A stretch of DNA of 64,000 nucleotides from Spinacia oleracea (Eukaryota; Streptophyta; Magnoliopsida; Caryophyllales; Amaranthaceae). The translations under genes were made by a program, and so were the position numbers. Where the stretch lies: the NCBI RefSeq assembly GCF_020520425.1, contig NC_079487.1:132082385-132146384 (forward strand). The letters are read 5' to 3'. Each line of letters opens with the position of its first letter. The stretch's first letter is position 1. Below, one piece after another: positions 12,638 through 23,730 of this stretch. The notes beneath the pieces were generated by a model. The model worked only from the letters and a program-made list of their open reading frames with translations, was not told the origin of the DNA and searched no databases.

Positions 12638-13404
12638 GTATCACAAGAACAATAAAATAGCCAGAAAGTGTTGAACCCAGTAAATAGCTAGAGACTACAC
12701 AATACTAAACAAGCAGCATCATGAAATAAACAGCAGGCTATCTCTGACATTCTCCTACACCCCTGTAAGCATAAATGATGCAGAAAATTAGGAAAATCCA
12801 GTGAATCGGCACACTCTTGGACCATTTTAACAGAACTAGACAGTGAATTTGCACAACATTTTCTAAACTAAATCAATTGCGGAGTACACCCATGTTTTGG
12901 CTAGTGTTGTATAGGAATTTTTTGGATATTTTTAGCAATTTCAAACTAGTTCACCAGTAAATAATCTATCAAATGCAATTTGAACTATGTTTTTCTCCAA
13001 TCACTTGTCTTAATCGCCAGTGGTCCAGTATCTAACAAAAATTGAGCAGAATTGAAGAAATAAGAATGAACAAAGACGACCCCAGAAAATGAAATAGTCA
13101 ATTTCCATGACCCAAGTTCAAATTTCCAGATACATATGTCAGAAGTAACATACAAACACCTAATCAACTAAAACACAGATACCCAAATTTGAGAAATGTT
13201 AAATTGAAGAAAGATGAAGAACAGAATAAGAAAGAAAAAGAACAAAACTTTACCTTTTTTTTTAGAACTGAGCTGTTGTTTTGGTTCAACAATCAGAGGG
13301 AGCACTCGAGTTGAACAAGGAAAGGCGGAAAGAGGAGAGCTTTTGCAATTCATTCACTAAGCGAGGTTAAAAAAAAAAAGTCAAATGGAAAAAAACAAAA
13401 AGGA
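12638..13404. promoter_or_regulatory. Upstream region and probable leader of the PPR gene
   Basis: This is AT-rich non-coding sequence between the PPR start codon and the tRNA. On the minus strand near 13250 there is a donor-like AAAAAAAAG/GTAAAG at the end of a short open frame starting at 13353 (MNCKSSPLSAFPCSTRVLP). That could be a leader exon, but I see no proof that it is spliced to the PPR gene. Confidence 0.3.
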
Positions 13405-13476
13405 TGCGTCTGCCGGGAGTCGAACCCGGGTCTATTGCTTGGAAGGCAATTATCCTAACCGTTGGACTACAGACGC
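13405..13476 (-). tRNA. trnG-UCC (nuclear): tRNA-Gly (anticodon UCC)
   Basis: A 72-nt cloverleaf can be read on the minus strand. The acceptor arm GCGTCTG pairs with CAGACGC, with discriminator A. The D-arm region is TAGTCCAACGGTTAGGATA, the anticodon loop is CTTCCAA (anticodon TCC), and the T arm is CCGGGTTCGACTCCCGG with an intact B box GGTTCGACTCC. It has no intron and no encoded CCA. A T-rich tract just downstream on the minus strand (TCCTTTTTGTTTTT) fits a Pol III terminator. It looks like a functional nuclear, cytosolic glycine tRNA. Confidence 0.95.
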
Positions 13477-14932
13477 TTTGATGTTAATGTCATTCCCTTT
13501 AATTATTAAAAATAAACACCTAGTTTTTTTTATTTTACAACTTTTCCCTCCAAAGATCCAAGAATGAAGAATCATCCATCATGAATTACAGATCAAACAC
13601 TAACCAAACTATGAAATATGCTATAGTTGATTCCGAAATATCGAATTTCGATTTACGGAGTATGTTCAAAAGTCTAGTACGTAAATACTCGATCGAGAAC
13701 ATTAATTGTCATTGTCACTTTTAGACAGATGCAAAAAAGGTTGAATAACTCTAACCTAGAAGTATCTTAATTTCGGTTATGTGTTAAATCGTTCGAAAGA
13801 TACTTAACCGATTCAATTCATAATTCTAACAAAGGCAACAACAATGATGTGGGGATTATGAACATTCACACATGACATCTATATATGACCCATATTCAAA
13901 TTTAACAAAATTAAAAGAAACAAATGTGCATGATAGATGATGCAATATTGATGAATAAAACCATAGAGTTTTGAACTAGATTTTCTTTATTTTAATTTTT
14001 TTAGTGGCTATATGCTGAGTCAGAATATTGCTAAATCATAATTAAGGATATTTTTTTTAATATAAAGAAACTGGGCCAAAGCATAATACTTTTTCTCCAT
14101 ATTTTGTTTCGTTTTCTTAAATTTGACTTTGATTAAGAAGTGTATTAAGTGTAATTGTATGTCTTACCAATCTATTACGTCAGTGGCTACCCACTAATTG
14201 CAATACAGATTGTTAAGCTGGGAATTAGCTGTTTTTAGATCTCCACATTGTTAATATTTTGGCAATGTAGATTTTTACATGGGAAATAAATTATACAATC
14301 AGATGTACTTTGTGATGAAGCATAATACAATCAAACTAAAATCGGCTATATAATACCACATTGATAGTGTAACTCGAATAGTTGAATCGTACCTTAGTAG
14401 GTATAAACTCTTAGAAAGTTCTAATAGGCCACGGATCACATTAATTAATTTCTTTAAAGTTTTTTCCTCTTTTTCTGAAGATAAATTTCCATAAATTTAA
14501 TTATGAATTTCAGAATTTATGAAATAAACAAAAAAAACAAAAAAAAACAAAAAAAAACATAAAAGAAAGAGGAGCCGTCATTCAATAAATCAATGTACAC
14601 GGGCCTTATTAAAAAGTTTAAAAATATGAAAACTCTTCAAAAATAAAATCTCAAATACAACAAAAATAAAATTGCATATATTTGAACCTCTCGAGATCCC
14701 AAACCCTACTTCGACTCAGATTAATATTGGTTGTAACCTATAAGTTGGAAGGATACTGTTACTTGTTTTTAAATTTTATTGATTTTGAAAGTTTCTTTTA
14801 ATGGAAAATCTTACACCCACCCCATGATTTTTTGTTTAACAATAAATACCTCAATTTTTCAAAACATTATTATTTGTAATTTTCGTTGAACAAATTAGTT
14901 CTAATAAATCCACAATTTCGCATACAATAAAC
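13477..14932. other. Gene-free AT-rich interval upstream of the AVT1-like gene
   Basis: This interval separates the tRNA from the transporter gene. It is very AT-rich, with A-runs at about 14520-14565 (AAAAAAC repeats). I recognise no coding sequence or mobile element. The part nearest 14933 should contain the transporter promoter, but no clear TATA box could be singled out. Confidence 0.4.
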
Positions 14933-17900
14933 ATGGGGGGTGATTTCTCAGACTTTATATTCAAAGTGGATGATGAATCTGATAACGATGAAATTATTGA
15001 TATAATTGATGATCATGAAGATTCTTCGAGCATCAACGATGGAGAAAGTATTAGTCGTACTCATTATGGTAGCAGCGTCGTTGCTGATGGTAGCAGAGTC
15101 GTTGCTGATGGTCACTCCTATTCAGAACAATGGCCGCGGAGTTACAAGTACTAATACTACCTTTTTACATAACTTTGATTTATTTTTGTTTCCCTCTTAT
15201 GTTTTTGCTAATTAATTTGGATATTAAAGAATAATGTTGTTCTGTTTCGAAATAATTGTGAAATATACATACCAGTACTTAATTAATTCCAATTCAGGTG
15301 TTGAAAATCGTATAAATTGATACAATGTAGTCTGATTTTAGTCATGAAAACCTCGAAAAAAAAGTCCTTATGTATGTCAAGAATATCAAAGAAAACATGT
15401 AATATGTCATTTTGTTGCGCATGTAGTCTGATTTTAGTCCTGAAAACCTCGAAAAATGTCTGTGTATGTCAAGAATATCAATGAAAACCTGTAACTATGA
15501 TTTTTTTTTGTTTTGTTTCCTTCTTATGTTTTTGCTAATTAATTTGGATATGATAGAATAATGTTGTTCTGTTTCTAAAAAATTGTGAAATATACATAGC
15601 AGTACTTAATTAATTCGAATTCAGGTGTTGAAATTGAGAAATTGTATAAATTGATACAATGTAGTCTGATTTTAGTCATGAAAACCTCGAAAAAAGCCTT
15701 ATGTAGGTCAAGAATATCAAAGAAAACATGTAATATGTCATATTGTTGCGCGTGTATTGTGATTTCAGTCATAAAACCTCGAAAAATGTCTGTGTATGTC
15801 AAGAGTATCAGGATAACCTGTAACATGTGACTCAATTTGTTGCGGATGGATTTATCAGGCTATAAATTTGATACCATGTAGTCTGATTTCAGTCATAAAA
15901 ACCTCGAAAAATGTCTGTGTATGTCAAGAATATCAGGATAACCTGTAACATGTTACTTAATTTGTCGTTGATGGATTTATCATATGTCAAGAATATCAGG
16001 AAAACCTGTAACATGTGACTTAATTTGTTGCTGATGGATTTATCAGGTTATAAATTGATACAATGTAGTCTGATTTTGGTCATAAAACCTCGAAAAATAT
16101 CTATGTGTATGTCAAGACAAGAAAACTTGTCACGTTGGACATTGTTGCACAAGTTAGAGATGGATTTTATCATCCAATTCCTCAGGTTGCATTAGCTAGC
16201 AGTAGTTAACATGATAATGTAGTCTTATTTCAGTCATAAAACCTCGAAAAATGTCTGTGTGTGTTAAGAATATCAAAGAAAACCTGTAACCTGTGACTTA
16301 ATTTGTTGCTGATGGATTTATCAGGATATAAATTGATAACCATATAGTCTGATTTTGGTCATAAAACCTTAAAAAATGTATGTGTATGTCAAGAATATCA
16401 AGAAAAAACTCGTCACACATATTAGAGATGGACTTTATCATCCAATGTAGTTAACATGATATTGTAGTCTGATTTCAATCATAAAACCTCGAAAATTTTC
16501 TGTGTATGTCAAGAAAAAACTTGTATGATAGTGATTTTGCTTAATCTTTTTGGTTCCCTGATGTAATGCAGAGAAACAACAGACTCGCTCTCAATTGCTG
16601 CATCACCAAATGGCATTAACTTTCTTAAACAAGCACAAAACATAACTCAAAACATTACACAAAGCATAACCAATATTACTTCGAGCCATCAAGATCTCGG
16701 TGCCAAGGCGCCTTTGCTTACTCCTAATGATAAATCCAAAGAACAGTTTGACAAACTTTCTAGCACTTTAACATGGTCAACAATAGGGAAATCATCTTTC
16801 TTTCATACTTCAGGGGAACAGATTACTCATGGATGCAATGTCACACAAACTGTTTTTAATGGTAAAAACCTAAAATTCTGTTCCTTTAATCTGTTCTTTT
16901 TATTAGTTACATAGTCGTTTGATTCAATCTTGGTTTATATATGCATATCAGGGTTCAGTTTATTTGTTGGCATCGGACTTCTATCAGTGCCATCTACAAT
17001 ACAACAAGGAGGTTGGGCAAGTGTAGGATTATTACTTCTGTATGCAGGAATTTGCTATTTTACAGGCTATCTTCTGAGGAGATGTATGGAAATCAACAAA
17101 GACATCGTTACTTTTCCTGACCTTGGAGAAGCCGCTTTTGGAAACTTTGGCCGTGTTTTTGTATCTGTGAGTTTCACAGTCGTCTATCTGAATGTTTATG
17201 TTTTGAAATCTATTATGATCGTCTTCTAACAAACTTGTTTTTTTTGTTTTTTATTTTATGAATGTTATTTGCAGATCCTCTTCTATTGGGAGTTATATGT
17301 AAGTATGAATTGAATATCATGGTCTAGGAAGATTTTCGGGTATATTCTGCTATATTCTGCACTTGTTTACTGATAATTTTTTTTAATGCAGTTCAGTCTT
17401 GTGGAATTCGTTACGTTAGAATCATCTAATCTTGCTAAACTATTCCCAAATGTCTCCTTACAATGGGGTGGGATTTACCTTGGCCCGGTTTACTCTCTTG
17501 GAATAATTTCTGCTCTCATTGTTCTACCAATATGCTACCTCAGAGATTTTCGCAAAATCTCCTTCATTTCTGGTATACTGACATCAAACAATTCACCAAC
17601 ACTTAAAATTTCTATGGCTATCATAATGTAATCTCATCAATAAACTGTATAAACTCGACTTTTTGCAGCTGGTGGCGTACTTGGAGTAGTATGCATAGCA
17701 CTTTCACTACTTTTAGTCGGTACAACAACTGAAAACATTGGATTTCATCAAACTGGGCCTTTAGTGAAGTGGAATGGCCTTCCCTATGCTTTTGGTGTGT
17801 TCGGTTTTTGCTACTCCGGACATTCTATCCTTCCAAACCTGTATCATTCAATGTCAGACAAGAAGAAATTTCACAAGGCACTGACAATAATGTATGGATG

Positions 17901-18952
17901 ATTTGATTTGTGTTCTCTTCATTCTGAAAGTTGGAAATTTCAGTTCACTTCTTAGCTAGTCTTAAATTAATTCTGATAAGTTGAAATGCAGTTTTGCATT
18001 GTCTATCTCAGTGTACCTCCTCGTGGCAATTTCGGGGTTTCTCATGTTTGGTGAAGACACAGACTCTCAAATCACACTTAATCTACCAGCGAACTCTGTT
18101 GCTACAACAATTACTCTGTGGATGACGGTAAGTATTTATGTATGATTTTAATTATATCTTTAAACTATATGTCAAAATTTGTTCTGCTTGCAACTTATTA
18201 CTTCATTCATCTGTTTTTCAGGTTCTGAGTCCCTTCTTCAAATATCCTTTTCGAGTTTTCATATTTTTACCATTCTAATACACTTCTTTATAGTTATGTT
18301 ACGTTCCTATCTGTTTATGTTCCCTTAACGAGTGCATACATATCCCTTACTGTTAAACCCTTTGGCTAGGAGTCTAGAAGAGTTGTTACCACCACATTTA
18401 TCCAACAATTGGTGGTGCATAATTCCTCTAAGAACTGCTCTTGTAGTTTCGAGTGTCTGTGTTGCGTTCCTGGTACCCTTTTTCGGTATGTTATAGAGTT
18501 TAGACACTAACCGAAACATATATAAATATAACTTTTACTAACATTATGAATTGCAGGTTATGTGATGGCCTTTGTAGGATCGTTGGTGTGCTTACTAGCG
18601 GTAGGGTGACTAAAATATTGCTTAGCATCATTTGTTAACTTTCCAGACTATCTGACTTAAATCTTACCCTATATGTTTGTAAATGCAGTCTATTGTAGTA
18701 CCAGCTCTCGGCTATGTAAAAATAGCGAAAAATTTGTCATCCATACAGGTATTCCACATACTGCAGTGTTTCAGACACACCAAATGCTTTCTGATACAAT
18801 TTGTGTAAGAAAAAAAGAAAGAACTAACACTTTACTACAACTTTTGTGTGTATTTACAGATTATCATGTGCTATGCAGTCGCGGTGATGGGACTCACAGT
18901 GGCGGTTCTTGGGACGTATTCTTCAATCTACAACATCATCCACAGTTATTGA
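14933..18952 (+). CDS. AVT1: AVT1-type vacuolar amino-acid transporter, 12 exons
   Basis: This is a member of the amino acid/auxin permease superfamily (AVT1 branch), which moves neutral amino acids across the vacuolar membrane. Exons: 14933-15147, 16572-16861, 16952-17166, 17275-17298, 17392-17572, 17669-17891, 17992-18127, 18222-18241, 18340-18485, 18557-18600, 18689-18748, 18860-18952. They sum to 1,647 nt, an open frame of 548 aa, the usual family length. Residues 1-170 form an acidic, Ser-rich cytosolic tail. Membrane segments follow with hallmark stretches GFSLFVGIGLLSVPSTIQQGG, GYLLRRCMEINKD, YPDLGEAAFG-like FPDLGEAAFG, LPICYLRD, GHSILPNLYHSM and ARSLEELLP. All introns are GT-AG except 18242-18339, which is AT-AC with U12 signals; using it is what keeps the frame open. 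Exons 4 (24 nt) and 8 (20 nt) are micro-exons. Substrate specificity is inferred from the family. Confidence 0.92.
15189..16530 (+). repeat. Intron-1 minisatellite and 328-bp duplication in AVT1-like gene
   Basis: Intron 1 (15148-16571) is largely made of repeats. A first-order duplication puts 15189-15516 next to a copy at 15517-15840 (TTATGTTTTTGCTAATTAAT start words, offset 328). Within it and beyond, a core containing GTAGTCTGATTT, AAAACCTCGAAAAATG and GTGTATGTCAAGAATATC recurs about nine times, at roughly 15350, 15440, 15680, 15775, 15895, 16085, 16240, 16365 and 16480. A second word, TTGCTGATGGATTTATCAGG, accompanies several copies. All of it lies inside the intron and leaves the splice sites untouched. 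Confidence 0.85.
18242..18339 (+). other. U12-type AT-AC intron in the AVT1-like gene
   Basis: The intron starts ATATCCTTTT, the classical minor-spliceosome 5' splice site, and ends GCATAC. A TTCCCTTAAC branch-point motif lies at 18320-18329, with the branch A 11 nt from the 3' end. Removing these 98 bp joins AA to ATAT and gives ...SPFFKYPLLLNPLARSLEE in frame, which matches the KYA...P.A.SLEEL block of the family. No GT-AG choice in this interval keeps the frame and the conserved block. Confidence 0.88.
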
Positions 18953-20132
18953 CACACTGATACACAACATCTGACTCATTACGTAGATTAGATTTTCAAT
19001 TGAGAGATTTAATTATGACTAATTCCTTACAAAACCATATGTAATTATCCAATTTTGTACCATTTTTTCTGTTTTTTTCCCGTTTGTGTGTGAGCCCCAT
19101 AACAACCTACTGCATGATTTGCATCTAGTACTACCTATAACCCATGCCCCCATGTTGGTTACGTGAACCAACACTTCTCATCAGAAGTTGTCTTTGCTTT
19201 ATAGACATACTCTTACAATTTTTGTTTTTATTTCATCTAGATAATTCTAGTTACTTGCTTAGTAGGTTTTTCTAGATCATATTCTACTAGATTTTTTCCA
19301 ACACTATGCTATAAGTTGTAAATTTTTCTACACAATATTTTTAAAGTTATAATAGATAATATTTAGATTTTTCTAGATTAACCTTTTAACAAGTGTTCGA
19401 TCAGGGCTCGCGTAACTCTCTTGTTGCCAATAAACAAGAGTGCCCCTTCCAGAAACCCGTGTTCATGAGCTCCCCACACTCACCCACGTCCCGGACATCG
19501 TACCATATAAAGATTGTACGCTCTTGGGGTCTGTTTTAGCACCTTTTATTATTGAGATTTCATTCATTCATTAACTAAAATTATTAACCAAATGTAACGA
19601 GACAGTGTACCTCACATCCACACCATGATTGGAGGTTGATGAGATTGCAATGTAGGTAAAATTCCCTGGTGGGATGCCAAGTATTGTCACTATTTTATTT
19701 TAATAATATAATAACTGTAAACATAATTTAGTTACTGTCATTAATTCCTAATTTAGTAATTTAATTTCAACTTCCAACCTATATCATGCAATCAACATCA
19801 AGATTCAAGATACATTATTTTATCTTTTTTTCCATTGACCAATTTTGTATCCTCATTTCCTCTATCCTTGTAATCCAATCACACATACCAAACTCTCCAT
19901 CAAGAAAAGACTTTTTGTTAGAATATTTTTTATCCTCCACACCAAAACAAATTATTAAAGAAAGTGAGAATGTGCCAAGAAAAACTATGAACAAAAATAA
20001 CCCAACTTTATTAAGGGGTTGCATTAAACCCTTCATTCCACATTCTTAGAGTTAATTGAATAATTTTCTGCAACAAAATTCAATTTTCTGAAATTAATTA
20101 TATAACTAATTTCAGAAGTTGATATTCAGAAG
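18953..20132. other. Intergenic region between AVT1-like and DUF946 genes
   Basis: No gene is supported. The segment 19390-19560 is richer in GC than its surroundings and contains a TATAAAGATTGTACGCTC stretch, but I could not place it in a family. The rest is AT-rich and should contain the transporter 3' untranslated region on the left and the DUF946 promoter on the right. Confidence 0.35.
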
Positions 20133-22601
20133 ATGTTTTCATGCCAGCGCATAACTGGGACTTATTCTTTGAGTTTTCCTCCTTCCTTCACAAGTTTCTT
20201 ATTGCCAGCTCCTTTGCCTACCTGGCCTCAAGGTATGATTTTTCAATTCAATCTCTGAAATTGTTTGGTTTTTTTGAAGAATGAATTAATAATAGTGGGT
20301 TTTTGGTTGTAATTGGGTTTACGTTGAAAATATGTAATTTGATCAACTTTGAGTTATTTTTGTTAGACACTAGTGTACCCTCCTGAACTTGATGGATATG
20401 TAACATTCTACATTCACCAACCATTTTGATAGACAACAATAAATGGAGTTTATAATAATTGACTAATTTTGTATGTATGTTGGAGAAAGTCGATATCCAT
20501 TTTTCCTCAACATATGGAAATGGAATCTCTATGTCATTGGCGAAACTTGGCCAATAAAATAAGGGGCCAAGGTTTGAAACTTCAACCTTTTGTCGAATAT
20601 TCAATCAATATGTCATAATATTTTATATACATATTAGCCCTGATGGAAGATCTTCCTCTGTATATTGAACACTTGTTTTCTTATTATAAATCTCCTTACC
20701 ACTCAAATGCTACAATCAAAGTGGTGTTGAATAAAATTGAAATGTTACGAAGAAAACGAGACAATTTAATATGGGGTTGTACAAGCATTACCATAGATTT
20801 TGAGGAGAGATTCATCGTACTACATGTGGTATATATTAAGAATCACAATCATGGGCGAATCTACCAAGGACGCGTCTATCCTCTTTAGAATATTATTACT
20901 ATGATTAATATCAAAAATAAAGTTTTAGCTTGGTGGTATGTGTTAATGTGTTATTCCATATAAAGCTTATTTTCCTTAAAAGAAAATAAAATATATGAAA
21001 CACTCATGTTGTCCATTTCAATAATTACGTAATTTAAGTACTTATATCTACCAATGTATCATATTCTAAATTCGTGGATCCGCCACTGATCACAATTTCC
21101 CTCTTTTGTGTTGATTTTATTTTTACAAGGACGAGGATTTGCAACAGGAACAATAAACCTCGGAGACTTAGAGGTTACAGAAATAAGCAGATTCGAGTTT
21201 GTATGGGGATCTCATCTTTCACATGACAAACGAAAAAGTGTTTCATTCTACAAACCTTTAGGAATACCTGAAGGATTTTTCTGCCTTGGTCATTACTGTC
21301 AACCAAATGGCAAACCTTTAAATGGTTATGTTCTTGTAGCCAAAGATTTAGTGTCACAAAATCGCGGTATTACTGACTCTGACAATGAACCAGTATCAGT
21401 GTATTCACCAGCACTTTCAAAGCCTCTTGACTATACTCTAGTTTGGAATTCAGATGATGGCATGGCAATTCGCGACCAACCTTCTTTCTTTTGGGTACCG
21501 AAACCACCTCGTGGGTATAAAGCCCTAGGTTTTGTTGTTCTAACACGGCGAGGTAAACCTCATTTGGATGAAGTAAGATGTGTTAGAGAAGATCTTGTTG
21601 ATGATTGTGAGACTTCTGGTTTACTGTTTGAAACACTTTCAAAATTCAGAAAAATCTCTTTCAAAGTTTTTGAAACTAGGCCTTGTAATGGAGGTATGTT
21701 AGGGAAAGGTGTTTCAGTAGGAACCTTCTTCTGTAACAGTCAATTTACTGGTGGAGAAGAACCTTCTATTGTTTGTTTAAAGAATAAGAACTCAAAATGG
21801 CAACATGGATTACCTAATCTTGATCAAATCCATGCACTTATTCAGCATTATGGTCCAACCATTTTCTTTCACCCTAAAGAGGTTTACTTCCCATCTTCTG
21901 TCCCATGGTTCTTTGAACATGGAGCTTTGTTGTTCAAAACGGGTCAATCCACGGGCGAATCCGTCAATTCTGACGGGTCAAACCTTCCTAACAGTGGAAC
22001 AAATGATGGGGAATTCTGGTTAGATTTTCCATCAGATCATGATAAAAGAAAAGCTCTAAAGAGTGGTAGCCTTGAAAATGCTCAACTTTATGTTCATGTA
22101 AAACCAGCTTTAGGTGGTACTTTTATTGACATAGCAATGTGGTTGTTTTCACCTTTCAATGGACCATCAACCCTTAAAATTGGACCAACTAACATTTCAT
22201 TGAGAAAAACAAGTGAACATATTGTTGATTGGGAACATTTTACACTTCGTATAAGCAACTTCACTGGTGAGCTACATTGTATGTATTTCTCGCAACATAA
22301 TGATGGTCTTTGGATAAGTGCCTGTGATTTGGAGTTCATCGAAGGGAACCGACCTGTTCTTTACTCGTCTAAGAGCGGTCACGCTACGTTCGCTCACCCG
22401 GGGACTTACCTTCAAGGGTCCTCAATTTTGGGGATAGGTATAAGAGATGATTGTTGTAGAAGTGACTTCTGTTTGGATTCTAGTACACAATACCAAATTG
22501 TTGCTGCTGAATATCTAGGAAATGAAGTTGTTGAGCCTTCTTGGCTGCAATTTATGAGAGAATTGGTACCAAAGGTCATCTTTGACCAAGAAACTGTTTG
22601 A
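20133..22601 (+). CDS. DUF946 / VPS62-like protein
   Basis: Two exons (20133-20232 and 21130-22601) join in phase to give a 523-aa protein of the plant DUF946 family, annotated elsewhere as vacuolar protein sorting-associated protein 62-like. Its biochemical role is not established. The short first exon encodes MFSCQRITG and ends FLLPAPLPTWPQ, matching the family's LPAPIPQWPPG entry. Exon 2 begins GRGFATGTINLGDLEV and holds the whole domain, with conserved FEFVWGSHLS, YKPLGIPEGFFCLGHYCQ, FWVPKPPRGYKALGFVV, YGPTIFFHPKEVYFPSSVPW, HVKPALGGTFIDIAMW, VDWEHFTLRISNFTGEL, YSSKSGHATFAHPGTY and GIGIRDDCCRSDF. No signal peptide or membrane segment is apparent. The 897-bp intron may hold a degenerate mobile element. 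The first in-frame ATG was taken as start. Confidence 0.92.
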
Positions 22602-22609
22602 TCAAATAA

Positions 22610-23225
22610 TCAAAGAATACTAACTTTTTTTTTAAAATATTGTGCACCCTTATCCATCATCTAAATCACGGGTTAAATAGCTTCTTTTTGTTATACTGAA
22701 AATGGTTAAATAAATAGCTTTTTAGCTGCCTTATTAGAGCATCTCCAATTGTAGTTAGAAAATTGCTTAAAATGTATAAAAGTTTCAAGATAATAGCTAG
22801 ACCATTGGAGTGGAAATAATAAATTAGCTTGGCCAAGCAAATTAGCATAAACAAGCTAATCTGTTTGACAACTAGCTCCCAAAAGTTACTAAATAATTAA
22901 TTGACTAGTGAGATCAATTTAAATAACAAGCTAGTTGTTAGCCATTGGAGCACAAATTAGCTAGACAAAAAAAGCTTGAAATCTTATGTGATATAACAAG
23001 CTCATTGTCAAATTAGCTTGTCATTGGAGATGCTCTTAAAAGCCAACTTCTCCATCTTTGATTAAAATATTAAAAAAAAATCAAAGAATACTAACTTTTT
23101 TTAAAATACTGTGCACCCTTTTCCACAGTCTAAATCACGGGTTAATAGCTTCTTTTTTTTTTTTTACTGAAAATGGTTATATATTACTACGTAAAAGCCA
23201 ACTTCTCCATCTTTGATTAAAAATC
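22610..23225. repeat. Tandem duplication of the DUF946 3' flank, one copy split by a MITE
   Basis: The stretch from TCAAAGAATACTAAC through TGTGCACCCTT, CTAAATCACGGGTTA and CTGAAAATGGTTA at 22610-22710 recurs at 23081-23180 (offset 471 bp). The trailing AAAGCCAACTTCTCCATCTT recurs at 23039 and about 23195. Removing the 302 bp of MITE plus target duplication from copy 1 leaves a unit of about 169 bp repeated in tandem. Confidence 0.85.
22737..23035. mobile_element. Tourist/Harbinger-like MITE (GAGCATCTCCAATTG ends)
   Basis: The 299-bp element starts GAGCATCTCCAATTG and ends, inverted, GAGCATCTCCAATGA. It is flanked by TTA on both sides (22734-22736 and 23036-23038), the target of PIF/Harbinger-type elements. 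The interior is AT-rich with many AGCTAG/AGCTTG words and no coding sequence. It interrupts the first copy of a tandem duplication. Confidence 0.85.
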
Positions 23226-23730
23226 AAAAATAAAAGCTTAAACGTACAAGGAAAAGAAACATCTTATAAATGAGCTAACTTTCATTGTAGACATTTCTGT
23301 CAATGTTAGCAAGTGTTAGTTCACCACAACCTAGAAAGATATTATACTCCTCTATTCAATAGGAACAATGGGTAAGCCATTTCAAAATTTTTAAGGCTTG
23401 ATCCTTTGCCTAAAGGGGAAAAAATTACAGAAAGAGCAAGATCTTTCTTGATAATGGCACTATATAATTAGCTGCAGTACAAAATCAAGGATATTTGACA
23501 AGTCAAGTAAGAATTGCAGCAGAAGTTACTAGTTTGTTTGTTCACTTGGACAAATTTGTATCTTGACATCATTGTCCCCAATCCTTTTCTGCTGCAGAAG
23601 ATATTGATCAATCTGTGAATTCAGCAAGCTTTTATTATTGAAACAGATTAAACATAAACAGGTCTTGAGAGTTAAAAAAAAAAAAAAAAAAAAGAAAAAA
23701 AAGACAGGTTAAAAGAAATTAAATACCTTT

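Noticed and set aside
18222-18485. AVT1-like gene as a pseudogene broken near 18250
   Set aside because: The apparent break vanishes when the AT-AC intron is recognised. All 12 exons join into a full-length open frame.
19154-19560. Possible solo LTR between the AVT1-like and DUF946 genes
   Set aside because: The start TGTTGG and a TATAAAG word are suggestive, but no end or flanking duplication could be fixed.
20525-21083. Possible degenerate element in the DUF946 intron (ends CATTGGCGAA / inverted CAGTGGCGGA)
   Set aside because: The terminal match is short and no target duplication is visible. The internal 81-codon frame (20643-20888) has no recognisable domain.
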